Origin: Conexibacter sp.
GTDB taxonomy: Bacteria > Actinomycetota > Thermoleophilia > Solirubrobacterales > Solirubrobacteraceae
Direction: 5' to 3'
Assembly: GCA_025964215.1 (NCBI GenBank)
Contig: JAOPZG010000123.1
Span: 1-12,080 of the forward strand
Length of the DNA: 12,080 bases
Shown: in pieces, positions 1-7,369 of the stretch
Position numbering within the stretch: position 1 is the stretch's first letter
Layout of the letters: each line of letters begins with the position of its first letter
Notes under the pieces: generated by a model
Databases searched by the model: none
What the model was told of the DNA's origin: nothing
Seen by the model: the letters and a program-made list of their open reading frames with translations, nothing else
Translations under genes and position numbers: made by a program

Positions 1-834
1 ATCACCGGCGCCGGCCGCGGCCTCGGCCTCGAGATCGCCCGGACCTACCTGCGCGCCGGGGCGCGCGTCGCGCTCTGCGCGCGCACGGCCGCGAGCGTCG
101 CGGCAGCCGAAGACGCCCTCGCCGGCCTCGGCGAGCTCCACGCCACCACCGCCGACGTCGCGGAGCCGCAGGACGTGGAGGCCCTCGTCGCCTTCGCGGC
201 CGACCGCCTCGGCGGCCTCGACATCCTCGTCAACAACGCCGGCGTCTGGGGTCCCAAGGGCCGCGTCGAGGACGTCGCCTGGGCGGACTGGACGCGCGCG
301 ATCCAGATCAACCTGATGGGGTCGGTCCTCGCCGCGCGGCTCGCCCTCCCCCACCTGCGCCGCTCGCCCCGCGGCAAGGTCGTCCAGCTCTCCGGCGGCG
401 GCGCCACCGCGCCGATGCCGATGTTGTCCGCCTACGCCGCCTCGAAGGCCGCCGTCGTCCGCTTCGCCGAGACGCTCGCCGGCGAGCTGCTCGCCGACGG
501 GATCGACGTCAACGCGATCGCGCCCGGCGCGATGAACACGCGGATGCTCGACGAGCTCCTCGACGCCGGGCCCGACGTCGTCGGCGAGGAGCAGCACGCC
601 AAGGCGCTGCGCCAGCGCGAGAGCGGCGGGGCCGACCCGCAGCGCGCCGCCGAGCTCGCCGCGTTCCTCGGCTCGCGCGCGAGCGACGGGATCAGCGGCC
701 GGCTGATCAGCGCGGTCTGGGATCCGTGGGAGGAGCTCGACCGGCGCGCCGCCGCGCTCGACGGGACCGACATCTACACCTTGCGCCGCATCCTCCCCGC
801 CGAGCGCGGCCACGACTGGGGCGAGCGCGCGTGA
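1..834 (+). CDS. SDR-family NAD(P)-dependent oxidoreductase, 5' end cut by the window edge
   Basis: Reading frame 1 is open from the first base to TGA at 832-834 (277 visible codons). It enters inside the Rossmann glycine motif (ITGAGRGLG at visible residues 1-9), so only a few N-terminal residues are missing. Classical short-chain dehydrogenase marks follow: NNAG at 78-81, catalytic Ser131, and YxxxK with Tyr145 and Lys149. The family performs NAD(P)(H)-dependent oxidation or reduction of a hydroxyl or carbonyl group in the cytoplasm. The substrate cannot be read from the sequence. After the SDR core comes a tail of about 45 residues containing SAVWDPW and YTLRRI, which is unlike a plain FabG and suggests a specialised subfamily. 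Its stop overlaps the start of the nucleotidyltransferase by 4 bases (GTGA), implying translational coupling and a role in nucleotide-sugar or glycan-precursor synthesis. The family call is firm; the function is inference. Confidence 0.93.
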   Translation: MTGAGRGLGLEIARTYLRAGARVALCARTAASVAAAEDALAGLGELHATTADVAEPQDVEALVAFAADRLGGLDILVNNAGVWGPKGRVEDVAWADWTRAIQINLMGSVLAARLALPHLRRSPRGKVVQLSGGGATAPMPMLSAYAASKAAVVRFAETLAGELLADGIDVNAIAPGAMNTRMLDELLDAGPDVVGEEQHAKALRQRESGGADPQRAAELAAFLGSRASDGISGRLISAVWDPWEELDRRAAALDGTDIYTLRRILPAERGHDWGERA

Positions 835-1523
835 GCCTCGCGCCCGTCTGCATCCTGGCCGGCGGCCTCGGCACGCGGCTCGGCGCGACCGTCGCCGACA
901 CGCCCAAGCCGCTGCTGCCCGTCGCGGGCGAGCCGTTCCTGCTCCATCAGCTGCGGCTGCTGGCGCGCGCCGGCGCGACGCGCGCGGTGCTCTGCGTCGG
1001 CTACCTCGGCGAGCGGATCGAGGCCGCGCTCGGCGCCGAGCGGCTCGGCATCGCGTTGTCCTACGCCTACGACCCGCCCACGCTCGCCGGCACCGCCGGC
1101 GCGATCCGCGCCGCGCTCCCGCTGCTCGGCGAGCGCTTCCTGGTCCTCTACGGCGACACGTACCTGCGCATCGACTACGCCGCCGTGGACGCCGCGCACC
1201 GCGCGAGCGGGCAGCCCGCGCTGATGACCGTCCTGCGCAACGAGGACCGCTGGGACGTCAGCAACGCGGTCTACGCCGGCGGTCAGGTCAAGGCCTATGA
1301 CAAGCATCGTCCGACGGCCGACATGCGGTGGATCGACTACGGCCTCGGCGTCCTCACCACGGAAGCGCTCGACGCCGCGCCCGCCGACCCCGACCTCGCC
1401 GGCGTCTACCACGCGCTCGCGCGCCGCGGCGCGCTCGCCGGCTACGAGGCCACCGAGCGCTTCCACGAGATCGGCACGCCGGAGGCGCTGGCCGAGACCG
1501 AGGCCTTCCTGTGCCGGCGCTAA
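831..1523 (+). CDS. Sugar-1-phosphate nucleotidyltransferase (HddC/RmlA-like NTP-transferase fold)
   Basis: 230 residues from GTG 831, whose GTGA overlaps the SDR stop. That start puts the signature directly at the N-terminus: LAGGLGTRL at residues 9-17 and TPKPLLP with Lys26 make the nucleotide- and phosphate-binding loop of sugar nucleotidyltransferases. GTAGAI (87-92) and YGD with the probable metal-binding Asp109 complete the core. The enzyme would join a sugar 1-phosphate and an NTP to give an NDP-sugar and pyrophosphate. At about 230 residues it is shorter than glucose-1-phosphate thymidylyltransferase RmlA (about 290) and closer to D-glycero-D-manno-heptose-1-phosphate guanylyltransferase (HddC) or MurNAc/mannose-1-phosphate types. 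The sugar and nucleotide remain undecided. It lies between an SDR and an acyltransferase in one tightly coupled unit. The family is certain; the HddC-like assignment is only a leaning. Confidence 0.93.
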   Translation: MSLAPVCILAGGLGTRLGATVADTPKPLLPVAGEPFLLHQLRLLARAGATRAVLCVGYLGERIEAALGAERLGIALSYAYDPPTLAGTAGAIRAALPLLGERFLVLYGDTYLRIDYAAVDAAHRASGQPALMTVLRNEDRWDVSNAVYAGGQVKAYDKHRPTADMRWIDYGLGVLTTEALDAAPADPDLAGVYHALARRGALAGYEATERFHEIGTPEALAETEAFLCRR

Positions 1524-1524
1524 T

Positions 1525-2205
1525 GTGGCGATCGTGGCCACCCCGCAGAAGCTCATCATCCTCGGCGACGGGCTCTTCGCCGAGATCGCCCACGAGTACT
1601 TCACCTACGACTCGGACTACGAGGTCGTCGCCTTCTCGGTCGAGGCCGCCTACCTGGAGCGCTCGGAGTACCTCGGCCTCCCGGTCGTCCCGTTCGAGGA
1701 GCTCGAGCAGCACTACGCGCCCGCCGACCACGCGGTCTACGCGGCGCTCGTCTACACGCAGCTCAACCGCCTGCGCACGCGCCTCTCCGACGCGGCCAAG
1801 GCCAAGGGCTACCCGCTGGCGAGCTACGTCTCCTCGCACGCCTTCGTCTCCCGCAGCGCCACGATCGGCGAGCACGCCTTCGTCTTCGAGGACAACACGA
1901 TCCAGCCGCGCGTCACGATCGGCCGCAACTGCATCCTGTGGTCGGGCAACCACATCGGCCACCACTCGACGATCCACGACAACGTCTTCGTGAGCTCCCA
2001 CGTCTGCGTCGCCGGCGGCGTCACCGTCAAGGACAACTGCTTCCTCGGGATCAACGCGACGATCGTCAACGACGTCACGATCGGCGAGGACGTCTGGCTC
2101 GGCCCGGCGACGGTCGTGAGCCGCGACGTCGCGCCGAACACGGTCTGGCGCCCGGCCAAGAGCGACGTGCACCCGAAGTCGGCGCACGAGCTCTTCCTGG
2201 GCTAG
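1525..2205 (+). CDS. PglD/NeuD-like sugar acetyl/acyltransferase with left-handed beta-helix
   Basis: 226 residues from GTG 1525, two bases after the preceding TAA. GTG 1534 is an equally possible start (MATPQKLIILGDG); neither has a clear ribosome-binding site. The N-terminal domain begins with a Rossmann-like strand and glycine loop (KLIILGDG, residues 9-16), as in PglD-type enzymes. From about residue 108 onward hexapeptide repeats (SATIGE, VTIGRN, VTVKDN, VTIGED) form a trimeric left-handed beta-helix. The His-rich turn GNHIGHHS (141-148) aligns with the catalytic-histidine region of PglD, with His146 the best candidate. Known relatives acetylate the 4-amino group of UDP- or dTDP-4-amino sugars using acetyl-CoA. 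The WecE-type aminotransferase at 7366 could supply such a substrate, so N-acylation of a 4-amino-4,6-dideoxy sugar is a reasonable inference. O-acylation is the alternative. Confidence 0.92.
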   Translation: MAIVATPQKLIILGDGLFAEIAHEYFTYDSDYEVVAFSVEAAYLERSEYLGLPVVPFEELEQHYAPADHAVYAALVYTQLNRLRTRLSDAAKAKGYPLASYVSSHAFVSRSATIGEHAFVFEDNTIQPRVTIGRNCILWSGNHIGHHSTIHDNVFVSSHVCVAGGVTVKDNCFLGINATIVNDVTIGEDVWLGPATVVSRDVAPNTVWRPAKSDVHPKSAHELFLG

Positions 2206-2213
2206 CGGCTAGC
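2200..2213. repeat. Tandem 7-bp repeat (GGCTAGC twice) holding two convergent stop codons
   Basis: GGCTAGC occurs at 2200-2206 and again at 2207-2213. The first copy contains the acyltransferase stop (TAG 2203-2205), and the second contains, on the minus strand, the glycosyltransferase stop (2211-2209). There is no room between the genes for an intrinsic terminator hairpin with a T-tract, and none is visible in the flanking coding ends. Confidence 0.6.
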
Positions 2214-3447
2214 GCCGCAGCAGCCGCTTGACCGGCCGGCCGAAGCGCGCCGCGACGCCGCGCGCCCGGTGGAACTGCCGCCGGACGCGCACGCCGTAGA
2301 TGTAGGCCGCCTCGCCGCGCAGCTCGAGCTGCTCGGCGATCCCGATCTCGATCCGCTTGGCCGCCAGCTCGCTCTCGGCTTGCACGACCGCGAACTCGCT
2401 GGCGAGCCGCAGGCCCGCGCCGCGCGCCGGGGGCGGCGGCTCGGCGACGACCTGGCGCAGCGCCAGCGCCATCACCTGCGAGGACTGCCGCCAGTCCGGC
2501 CACGCGCGCGCGGTGCGCAGCGCGCCGCCGCGCAGCTCGTGCAGCAGCCGGCGGTCCCGGGCGAGCAGGTCGAGCGCGCGCGCCGTGCCGGGCACGTCGT
2601 CCCAGCCGACCACGAGCCCGTTGACGCCGTGGCGGACGTACTCGTCGTGGCCGGTGACCGCGGTCGTGACGACCGTCGCGCCCATGTGGAACGCCTCCAG
2701 CGGCGGGCCGTACATCCCCTCGGCGCGCGAGAGCTTGAGGATCACGTGGTGGTCGGCGTAGAGCTCGGCCATCTCCGGGTGGCTGAGGCGGCCGACGACG
2801 CGGTCGACGCCCTCGGGCATCGCCTCCGCGTTCGGCGAGACCCACGTCACGTAGGCGGGCTCGCGCATCGCGGCGACCGCGGCGAGCGCGTCGTCGACGC
2901 CCTTGAGCGCCAGGCCCGAGGAGCCCTCGATGACCACGCGCAGCGGCGCGCCCTCGGGCGCGACGGGAGGCGCCGCCGGCCCCGCGAAGACGTCCTTCGG
3001 GATCCCGTTGCGCACGTAGAGCGCGCGCGTGCCGGGCTGCAGGTCCTCCACGATGTCGGCGATCCAGCGCGCCTCGGTGACGAACCGCACCGGCAGCGCG
3101 GTGGTCAGCGCCGCGGCGACGCGCTCCGGCGCGCCGGCCGGGTAGGCCGAGTCCTCGAGCGCCTGGATGAAGTAGACGTAGCGGCCCGCCTGGAGGTGGA
3201 AGAGCGAGGACGTCGTCTGCCACCACGTCGCGATCCCGACGTCCCAGTCCATCGCGAGCGCGCTCGCGAAGTCGTGCACCGGGACCGTGTCGAGCCCGCG
3301 GTAGCGCCAGCGCGGGTGGTCCTCGGCGCGCGTCAGGACGATCCGCGCGTCGATCCCGTGGTCGCGGCGCAGCTGCACGGCGTGCTCGACCGCGACGCCG
3401 ACGCCACCGGAGAGCTGGAGATCCTGGAGGACGAACGCGACGCGCAT
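2209..3447 (-). CDS. GT4-type (GT-B fold) glycosyltransferase
   Basis: 412 residues, ATG at 3447 reading leftward, TAG at 2211-2209. The N-terminus MRVAFVLQDLQLSGGVGVA carries the glycine-rich loop of GT-B retaining glycosyltransferases (SGGVGVA at 13-19). The C-terminal domain has the EX7E motif (Glu243 and Glu251, around EGMYGPPLE), followed by a glycine and a TxHDEYV stretch in the nucleotide-sugar site. The last 30 residues are rich in Arg and Lys without a membrane span, consistent with peripheral association at the inner face of the membrane. It would transfer a sugar from an NDP donor to a growing glycan; donor and linkage cannot be told. It is encoded opposite to nearly all other genes here, ends 3 bp from the acyltransferase stop, and starts 22 bp from the divergent glycosyltransferase at 3470. 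Confidence 0.93.
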   Translation of the reverse strand: MRVAFVLQDLQLSGGVGVAVEHAVQLRRDHGIDARIVLTRAEDHPRWRYRGLDTVPVHDFASALAMDWDVGIATWWQTTSSLFHLQAGRYVYFIQALEDSAYPAGAPERVAAALTTALPVRFVTEARWIADIVEDLQPGTRALYVRNGIPKDVFAGPAAPPVAPEGAPLRVVIEGSSGLALKGVDDALAAVAAMREPAYVTWVSPNAEAMPEGVDRVVGRLSHPEMAELYADHHVILKLSRAEGMYGPPLEAFHMGATVVTTAVTGHDEYVRHGVNGLVVGWDDVPGTARALDLLARDRRLLHELRGGALRTARAWPDWRQSSQVMALALRQVVAEPPPPARGAGLRLASEFAVVQAESELAAKRIEIGIAEQLELRGEAAYIYGVRVRRQFHRARGVAARFGRPVKRLLRR

Positions 3448-3469
3448 CGGCCCCGTATCGTACGAACGC
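3448..3469. promoter_or_regulatory. Divergent promoter candidate with overlapping -10 boxes, both transcripts probably leaderless
   Basis: Only 22 bp separate ATG 3447 (minus) from GTG 3470 (plus). The gap holds an 8-bp palindrome TCGTACGA (3458-3465), unusually AT-containing for this DNA. On the plus strand TATCGT (3456-3461) fits the actinobacterial TANNNT -10 consensus and lies 8 nt before the GTG. On the minus strand TACGAT (3462-3457) also fits and lies 9 nt before the ATG. With normal -10 to start-point spacing, both RNAs would begin at or next to their start codons. No Shine-Dalgarno sequence would fit. No convincing -35 box was found. The sequence is observed; promoter activity is inference. 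Confidence 0.45.
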
Positions 3470-4435
3470 GTGCCGCGCCCCGCCCTGCCCTACCCGCTTC
3501 CGCCGGAAGGCGCGCCCCTGCGGGTGGCGTTCGTGGGCCAGCGCACGTACTTCGAGGAGGCGGCGATGGACCGCCCCGCCGCGGGCGTCACGCCGCGCTT
3601 CGTCGACTTCCGCGGCGGCCCGGACGTCGCCCGGCTGCTCGACGACCTCCACCGCTTCCGGCCGCACGCCGTCGTCGTCTTCCGCCCCGACGCGCTGCCG
3701 CGCGGCGCGATGGACTCCATCGCCGCGCCCGTCGTCGGGATGGTCACCGAGGCGCTGCCGCGCGCCGGCCGCAGCTCGCACCCGACGCTCGACTACAACC
3801 TCGCCGAGCTGCGCCGCGTCGACCGCGGCAACGTCGACCGCGCGATCTGCGCCGACCCGCTCGGCTGGGAGGCGGCGACCGCGCTGCTGCCGACCTGGCG
3901 CTCGATGCCGCTGCCCGTCGCCGACGGGCTCTACGGCGCGCCGCGGCCCTCGCGCCATCCCCCGCGGATCGTCTACATCGGCCACCCGACGATGCACCGC
4001 GAGGACGCGCTGCTGGGGCTCAAGCACAAGTTCGACCTCCCCCACTACGCGCACGCGCTCATGGGTCGGGAGCTGCGCGACGTCCTCGCCTCCAGCGACG
4101 TCGGGATCGCGCTCGGCAACGACCGGTGGCTGGTCACCTTCGAGAGCCGCACGCTGGTCCACATGGCCGCCGGCCAGCTCGTCCTCTCCGAGCCGCTGGA
4201 CCCGCGCTTCGGCCTGGACCCGGGCATCCACTACGTGCAGGTCGCCGACAAGTACGAGCTCGACCTGCGCGTCCACCAGCTCGTCGCCCAGCCCGACGCC
4301 TACGACCGCGTCCGCATCCGCGGCCACCACTTCAGCCGCCAGTTCCGCGCGTCGCGCGTGTGGCCGCGCGTGATCCGCGACCTGCTCGCCGATCTGTCCG
4401 CGTTCGGCACCGAACGCGCGGTCGCCACCGCCTGA
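3470..4435 (+). CDS. CgeB-like / group 1 glycosyltransferase
   Basis: 321 residues from GTG 3470. It is the first codon after the divergent gap and precedes the first beta strand (LRVAFVGQRTYFEE, 17-30). A typical GT-B N-terminal half is followed by a linker strand (PPRIVYIGHP, 164-173). The C-terminal half has SSDVGIALGND (208-218), then FESRTLVHMAAGQLVLSE (224-241) with Glu225 at the position of the conserved acidic residue, and a late DKYEL segment. This resembles the short glycosyltransferase C-terminal domain found in CgeB-like proteins (Glyco_trans_1_2 type). Substrate and acceptor are unknown. It heads a plus-strand run that continues with the RmlC-family epimerase 28 bp downstream. 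It may act in sequence with the divergent glycosyltransferase. Family placement comes from recalled motifs and is less certain than for the neighbouring glycosyltransferase. Confidence 0.85.
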   Translation: MPRPALPYPLPPEGAPLRVAFVGQRTYFEEAAMDRPAAGVTPRFVDFRGGPDVARLLDDLHRFRPHAVVVFRPDALPRGAMDSIAAPVVGMVTEALPRAGRSSHPTLDYNLAELRRVDRGNVDRAICADPLGWEAATALLPTWRSMPLPVADGLYGAPRPSRHPPRIVYIGHPTMHREDALLGLKHKFDLPHYAHALMGRELRDVLASSDVGIALGNDRWLVTFESRTLVHMAAGQLVLSEPLDPRFGLDPGIHYVQVADKYELDLRVHQLVAQPDAYDRVRIRGHHFSRQFRASRVWPRVIRDLLADLSAFGTERAVATA

Positions 4436-4450
4436 GCGGCGGGAATCTGC

Positions 4451-4456
4451 CAATCT
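4451..4456 (+). promoter_or_regulatory. Possible -10 box (CAATCT) upstream of the RmlC-family gene
   Basis: The 28-bp gap between the glycosyltransferase stop (4433-4435) and GTG 4464 contains two TCTGC repeats and CAATCT, a -10-like hexamer one base from TAATCT. It lies 7 nt before the GTG, which would give a leaderless internal transcript. No ribosome-binding site is seen in the gap. This is a weak call; simple readthrough from upstream is equally possible. Confidence 0.2.
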
Positions 4457-4463
4457 GCGCGCC

Positions 4464-5018
4464 GTGCCCGTGGACGTCATCGACACCCGCCTGGACGGCC
4501 CGCTGCTGCTGCAGCCCAAGGTCTTCGGCGACACCCGCGGCTTCTTCGTGGAGACCTACCGCGCCGGCGACTGGGCCGCCGCCGGCGTCGCGGAGACGTT
4601 CGTGCAGGACAACCACAGCCGCTCCGGCCGCGGCGTCGTGCGCGGCATGCACTTCGCCGTCGGCGACGGCCAGGGCAAGCTCGTCCGCGCCGCCCGCGGC
4701 CGGATCCTGGACGTCGTCGTCGACCTGCGCCGCGCCTCGCCGACCTTCGGCGAGTGGGAGTCGCACGAGCTCGACGACCTCAGCGGCCGCCAGCTCTACG
4801 TGCCGGTGGGCTTCGCTCACGGCTTCTTCGTGCTCAGCGACGTCGCGGACGTCGTCTACAAGGTGTCGTCCTATTACGACCCCGCCGTCGAGCAGGGCTT
4901 CAAGTGGGACGACCCCGAGGTCGGGATCGCGTGGCCCGCCGACGTCGAGCCCGTCTTCTCCCAGCGCGACGCCGACGCGCCGCTGCTCTCGGAGATCGAA
5001 GACGGGCTGCCGTTCTGA
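4464..5018 (+). CDS. RmlC-family dTDP-4-keto-6-deoxyhexose 3,5- (or 3-) epimerase
   Basis: 184 residues from GTG 4464, the usual RmlC length. Family hallmarks appear in order: FGDTRGFFVE (21-30), QDNHSRSGRGVVRGMHF (48-64) with the catalytic-base position His63, QGKLVR (70-75) with Lys72, DVVVDLR, SPTFGEW, and VPVGFAHGFFVLSD (113-126). VYKVSSYYDP (131-140) supplies the tyrosine of the active-site region, and the C-terminal SQRDADAPLL includes Asp169. The RmlC cupin enzyme epimerises C3 and C5 of dTDP-4-keto-6-deoxyglucose on the way to dTDP-L-rhamnose. Some relatives epimerise only C3, or act on GDP-keto-heptoses. The loop after His63 lacks the usual proline pair. No RmlA, RmlB or RmlD is encoded in the window, so rhamnose synthesis specifically is not proven and no rmlC symbol is assigned. 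It is followed 8 bp later by the YfhO-family gene. Confidence 0.93.
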   Translation: MPVDVIDTRLDGPLLLQPKVFGDTRGFFVETYRAGDWAAAGVAETFVQDNHSRSGRGVVRGMHFAVGDGQGKLVRAARGRILDVVVDLRRASPTFGEWESHELDDLSGRQLYVPVGFAHGFFVLSDVADVVYKVSSYYDPAVEQGFKWDDPEVGIAWPADVEPVFSQRDADAPLLSEIEDGLPF

Positions 5019-5026
5019 GCGCCACG

Positions 5027-7369
5027 ATGACCGCTGACCCGGTCCCCACCAGCGCGTGGCATCGCCGCCGGGGCGTCCCGACGCTCGCGGCGTTCGCGAT
5101 CTTCGCGCTGCTGGCCGTCGGCTTCTTCAACCCGGTCTTCCGCGGCTCGACGTTCTCGCTGATCGCCGGCCACTCGTCGATCCAGTACCCCTGGGCCGCC
5201 GCCCCGTCGCACTACCACGACGCCGCGCAGAGCGACCAGGCCAACAACGTCTATCCCATCCAGGTCGACCTCAACCGGAACCTCCGCGACGGCCGCTTCC
5301 CGTACTGGTCGCCCTACAGCTTCGGCGGGGGCCCGACGCTCGGCAACGTCTACGGCGTCGGCTTCTACCCGCCGCGCGTCGCCGCGTCGCTGCTGGTCTC
5401 GCCGACCTGGGTCCACGACCTGCTCGTCGTCCTCCACGTCTTCCTGGCGGGCGCGGCGATGTTCCTGCTCGTCCGCAGGCTCGGCCACTCCTGGCTCGCC
5501 GGGATGCTCGCGGGCATCGCGTGGATGTTCTCGCCGTCGTGGTTCGGCCTCGCGCTGCTGGAGGGCAGCTCGGTCCTCGCGGCGCTGATCCCGCTCCTGC
5601 TCTGGTTCACGCACCGGGCGGTGGTCGGCCGCAGCAGGCCCGACGCGGTGGCGACCGCGTTCGTGCTCGCGCTGATCGTCCTCGGCGCGAGCGTCCAGCC
5701 CGCCGTCTTCTGCTTCGCGCTCGCCGCCGGCTGGGGCCTGCTGCTCGGCGTCGCGGGCCGCGACCGCGACACGACGCGCCCCTGGCGCCAGACGCTGCGC
5801 GACAACGTGAAGGTCGTCGCGCTGTTCGTGGTCCTCGGCGTGATGCTCTGCGCGTTCCTCGTCCTGCCGGCGACCGCGCAGATCTCGGACTCCGCGCGCG
5901 CCGTCGTGCCCGACGGCGTGATGAAGCTCCAGGACGTCGGGCTCGACGACTTCGCGCACGTCGCCGACGGCTCGCCGCCGCTGATCACCGGCGACAACGT
6001 CTGGGCGCTGACCTTCCTCGGCCTGCCCGCCCTGGTCGCCGCGCTCGCCGGGCTCTTCAGCCGCCGCCGCGGCACCGGCCTGGGCCGCACGATCGTCGTC
6101 GTCTTCTTCCTGCTGATGGTCGGGACGGTCTTCACCGAGGTCGCCCGCGCCCTCGTCCCCGGCTTCGCCTACCTCTCGCCGCTCGGCCGCCTGCTGCCGT
6201 TCTTCGCCTTCGGCGCCGTGCTGCTGGCCGGCATCGGCGTCGACACGCTGCGCGACGCGCTGGTGCGCCTGGCCCGCCCGGAGCTGCGCCGCAAGGTGCT
6301 CACCGGCTTCACCGTCGTCGCGGCGCTGGCGCTGGCGCTCGAGGCGTGGCAGCTGATCCACTACGACCGCCAGATCAACCCGCCGTTCCAGCCGCGCAAG
6401 GCGTCGATGCTCTACCCGAAGACGCCGCTGATCGCGGCGCTCCAGGGCGGCGTCGCGCAGGAGGCGCGCGCCGGCGACGAGCAGCGGATCGTGCCGGTGC
6501 GCCGCGGCGCCGCGACGGACCCGTTCAGCCCGCCGCCGTTCGTGGGCGAGACCACGCGCCTCTTCGGCCTGGAGAGCGCGGGCGGCTACCTCAACGTCAT
6601 CCCGGAGCGCTCGCGGATCCTGGCGCTCGCCTTCTCCGGCGCGACCGTGGACGCCGCCCAGCAGCCGCTCGTCGGCGCCTACGAGGCGTTCTTCTTCGCC
6701 AAGAGCGCGCGCTTCGACCTGCTGCGCAAGATGGGCGTGGACTCGGTCGTCACCGCGCCCAAGCCGCAGACCGACCCGAGCCTCAAGCGCGCGATCCGCA
6801 CGCTCAAGGCCGACGTCTCCTACTCGGGCCCCGACGGCGCCGTGCTGCAGCTCCCGGACACGCACCGCGCGTTCGTGGTCGACGGCGTCGAGACCGTCCC
6901 GACCGAGGACGCCGCGCTGCGCCGCTACGCCGATCCGGCGTTCGACGAGCACCGCACGGTCCTGCTCGACGGGAGCGACGCCAAGGGCGAGCGCGCGGCG
7001 CCGAGCACCGGCGCGCTGGCGGCGACCACGCAGATCCGCCGGACCGGCCCGAGCGACCGGACGATCGAGGTCGACTCGCCGCGCGCGGGCTGGCTCGTCC
7101 TGCTCGACTCCTACGCCAAGGGCTGGTCGGCGAAGGTCGGCGGCAAGGACGCCGAGCTCAAGCGCGCCGACTTCGCCTACCGCGCCGTCCGCGTGCCGGC
7201 GGGGCGCAGCACCGTGACGATGCACTACACGACGCCCAGCCTGCGCCTCGGCCTGGGCGTCACGCTGCTCGGCCTGCTGCTCTCCCTCGCGCTGCTCCTG
7301 CGGCCGCTGCTCGCCCGCCGCCGCCGCGGCGGCCCTACGCTGGAGGAGGAGGCCGAGCCCGCGCGATGA
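5027..7369 (+). CDS. YfhO-family polytopic membrane protein (GT-C-like glycosyltransferase)
   Basis: 780 residues from ATG 5027, 8 bp after the epimerase stop. A membrane helix (about residues 16-36) is followed by an external loop with FPYWSPYSFGGGP (about 91-103), typical of YfhO proteins. Many hydrophobic helices follow up to about residue 450, then a large, mostly soluble domain of about 280 residues. The C-terminus has the YfhO hallmark GWLVLLDSYAKGWSAKVGG, a VPAGRSTVTMHY segment, a last helix and an Arg-rich cytoplasmic tail. In Bacillus, Listeria and Staphylococcus, YfhO acts with CsbB (a GT2 enzyme) and GtcA (a flippase) to glycosylate lipoteichoic acid, taking the sugar from undecaprenyl phosphate outside the membrane. 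Here it probably transfers a polyprenyl-linked sugar to an unknown surface acceptor. The GT2 partner candidate is at 9674. Its stop overlaps the aminotransferase start (ATGA). Confidence 0.92.
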   Translation: MTADPVPTSAWHRRRGVPTLAAFAIFALLAVGFFNPVFRGSTFSLIAGHSSIQYPWAAAPSHYHDAAQSDQANNVYPIQVDLNRNLRDGRFPYWSPYSFGGGPTLGNVYGVGFYPPRVAASLLVSPTWVHDLLVVLHVFLAGAAMFLLVRRLGHSWLAGMLAGIAWMFSPSWFGLALLEGSSVLAALIPLLLWFTHRAVVGRSRPDAVATAFVLALIVLGASVQPAVFCFALAAGWGLLLGVAGRDRDTTRPWRQTLRDNVKVVALFVVLGVMLCAFLVLPATAQISDSARAVVPDGVMKLQDVGLDDFAHVADGSPPLITGDNVWALTFLGLPALVAALAGLFSRRRGTGLGRTIVVVFFLLMVGTVFTEVARALVPGFAYLSPLGRLLPFFAFGAVLLAGIGVDTLRDALVRLARPELRRKVLTGFTVVAALALALEAWQLIHYDRQINPPFQPRKASMLYPKTPLIAALQGGVAQEARAGDEQRIVPVRRGAATDPFSPPPFVGETTRLFGLESAGGYLNVIPERSRILALAFSGATVDAAQQPLVGAYEAFFFAKSARFDLLRKMGVDSVVTAPKPQTDPSLKRAIRTLKADVSYSGPDGAVLQLPDTHRAFVVDGVETVPTEDAALRRYADPAFDEHRTVLLDGSDAKGERAAPSTGALAATTQIRRTGPSDRTIEVDSPRAGWLVLLDSYAKGWSAKVGGKDAELKRADFAYRAVRVPAGRSTVTMHYTTPSLRLGLGVTLLGLLLSLALLLRPLLARRRRGGPTLEEEAEPAR

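Noticed and set aside
3431..3470. Direct repeat ACGAACGCG at 3431-3439 and 3462-3470, about three helical turns apart, as a possible operator
   Set aside because: The first copy lies in the RVAFV codons of the minus-strand gene, and closely similar words recur elsewhere in this GC-rich sequence (for example near 4411). There is not enough evidence for a binding site.
2930..3532. Shared peptide EGAPLRV in the two divergent glycosyltransferases, as a sign of duplication
   Set aside because: The match is seven residues at different places in the two folds, with no wider similarity seen; probably chance in Ala/Pro/Arg-rich linkers.
2075..4534. Very long open frame on the minus strand (about 819 codons) across two glycosyltransferase genes
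   Set aside because: Its product is low-complexity Arg/Ala/Gly/Asp-rich sequence without motifs. It lies antisense or out of frame to well-supported glycosyltransferases, a usual artefact of GC-rich DNA.
2269..5037. Long plus-strand open frame (about 922 codons) over 2269-5037
   Set aside because: It runs antisense to the minus-strand glycosyltransferase and then out of frame through the CgeB-like and epimerase genes. The translation is low complexity and matches no family, whereas the genes it overlaps carry complete motifs.
4874..7225. Long minus-strand frame (about 783 codons) opposite the YfhO-family gene
   Set aside because: It is rich in Arg, Asp, Glu, Gly and Ala with no domain, and is a shadow of the membrane-protein gene on the other strand.
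7342..7349. GGAGGAGG as ribosome-binding site for the aminotransferase
   Set aside because: It lies 16 nt before ATG 7366, too far for normal use, and encodes the Glu-rich C-terminus of the YfhO-family protein.
5056..7365. In-frame 5' extension of the aminotransferase frame, suggesting a 1163-residue fusion
   Set aside because: The upstream 770 codons are an out-of-frame reading of the YfhO-family gene with Arg/Ala/Pro-rich low-complexity sequence. The true start is ATG 7366 with the conserved IPFNKP right after it.
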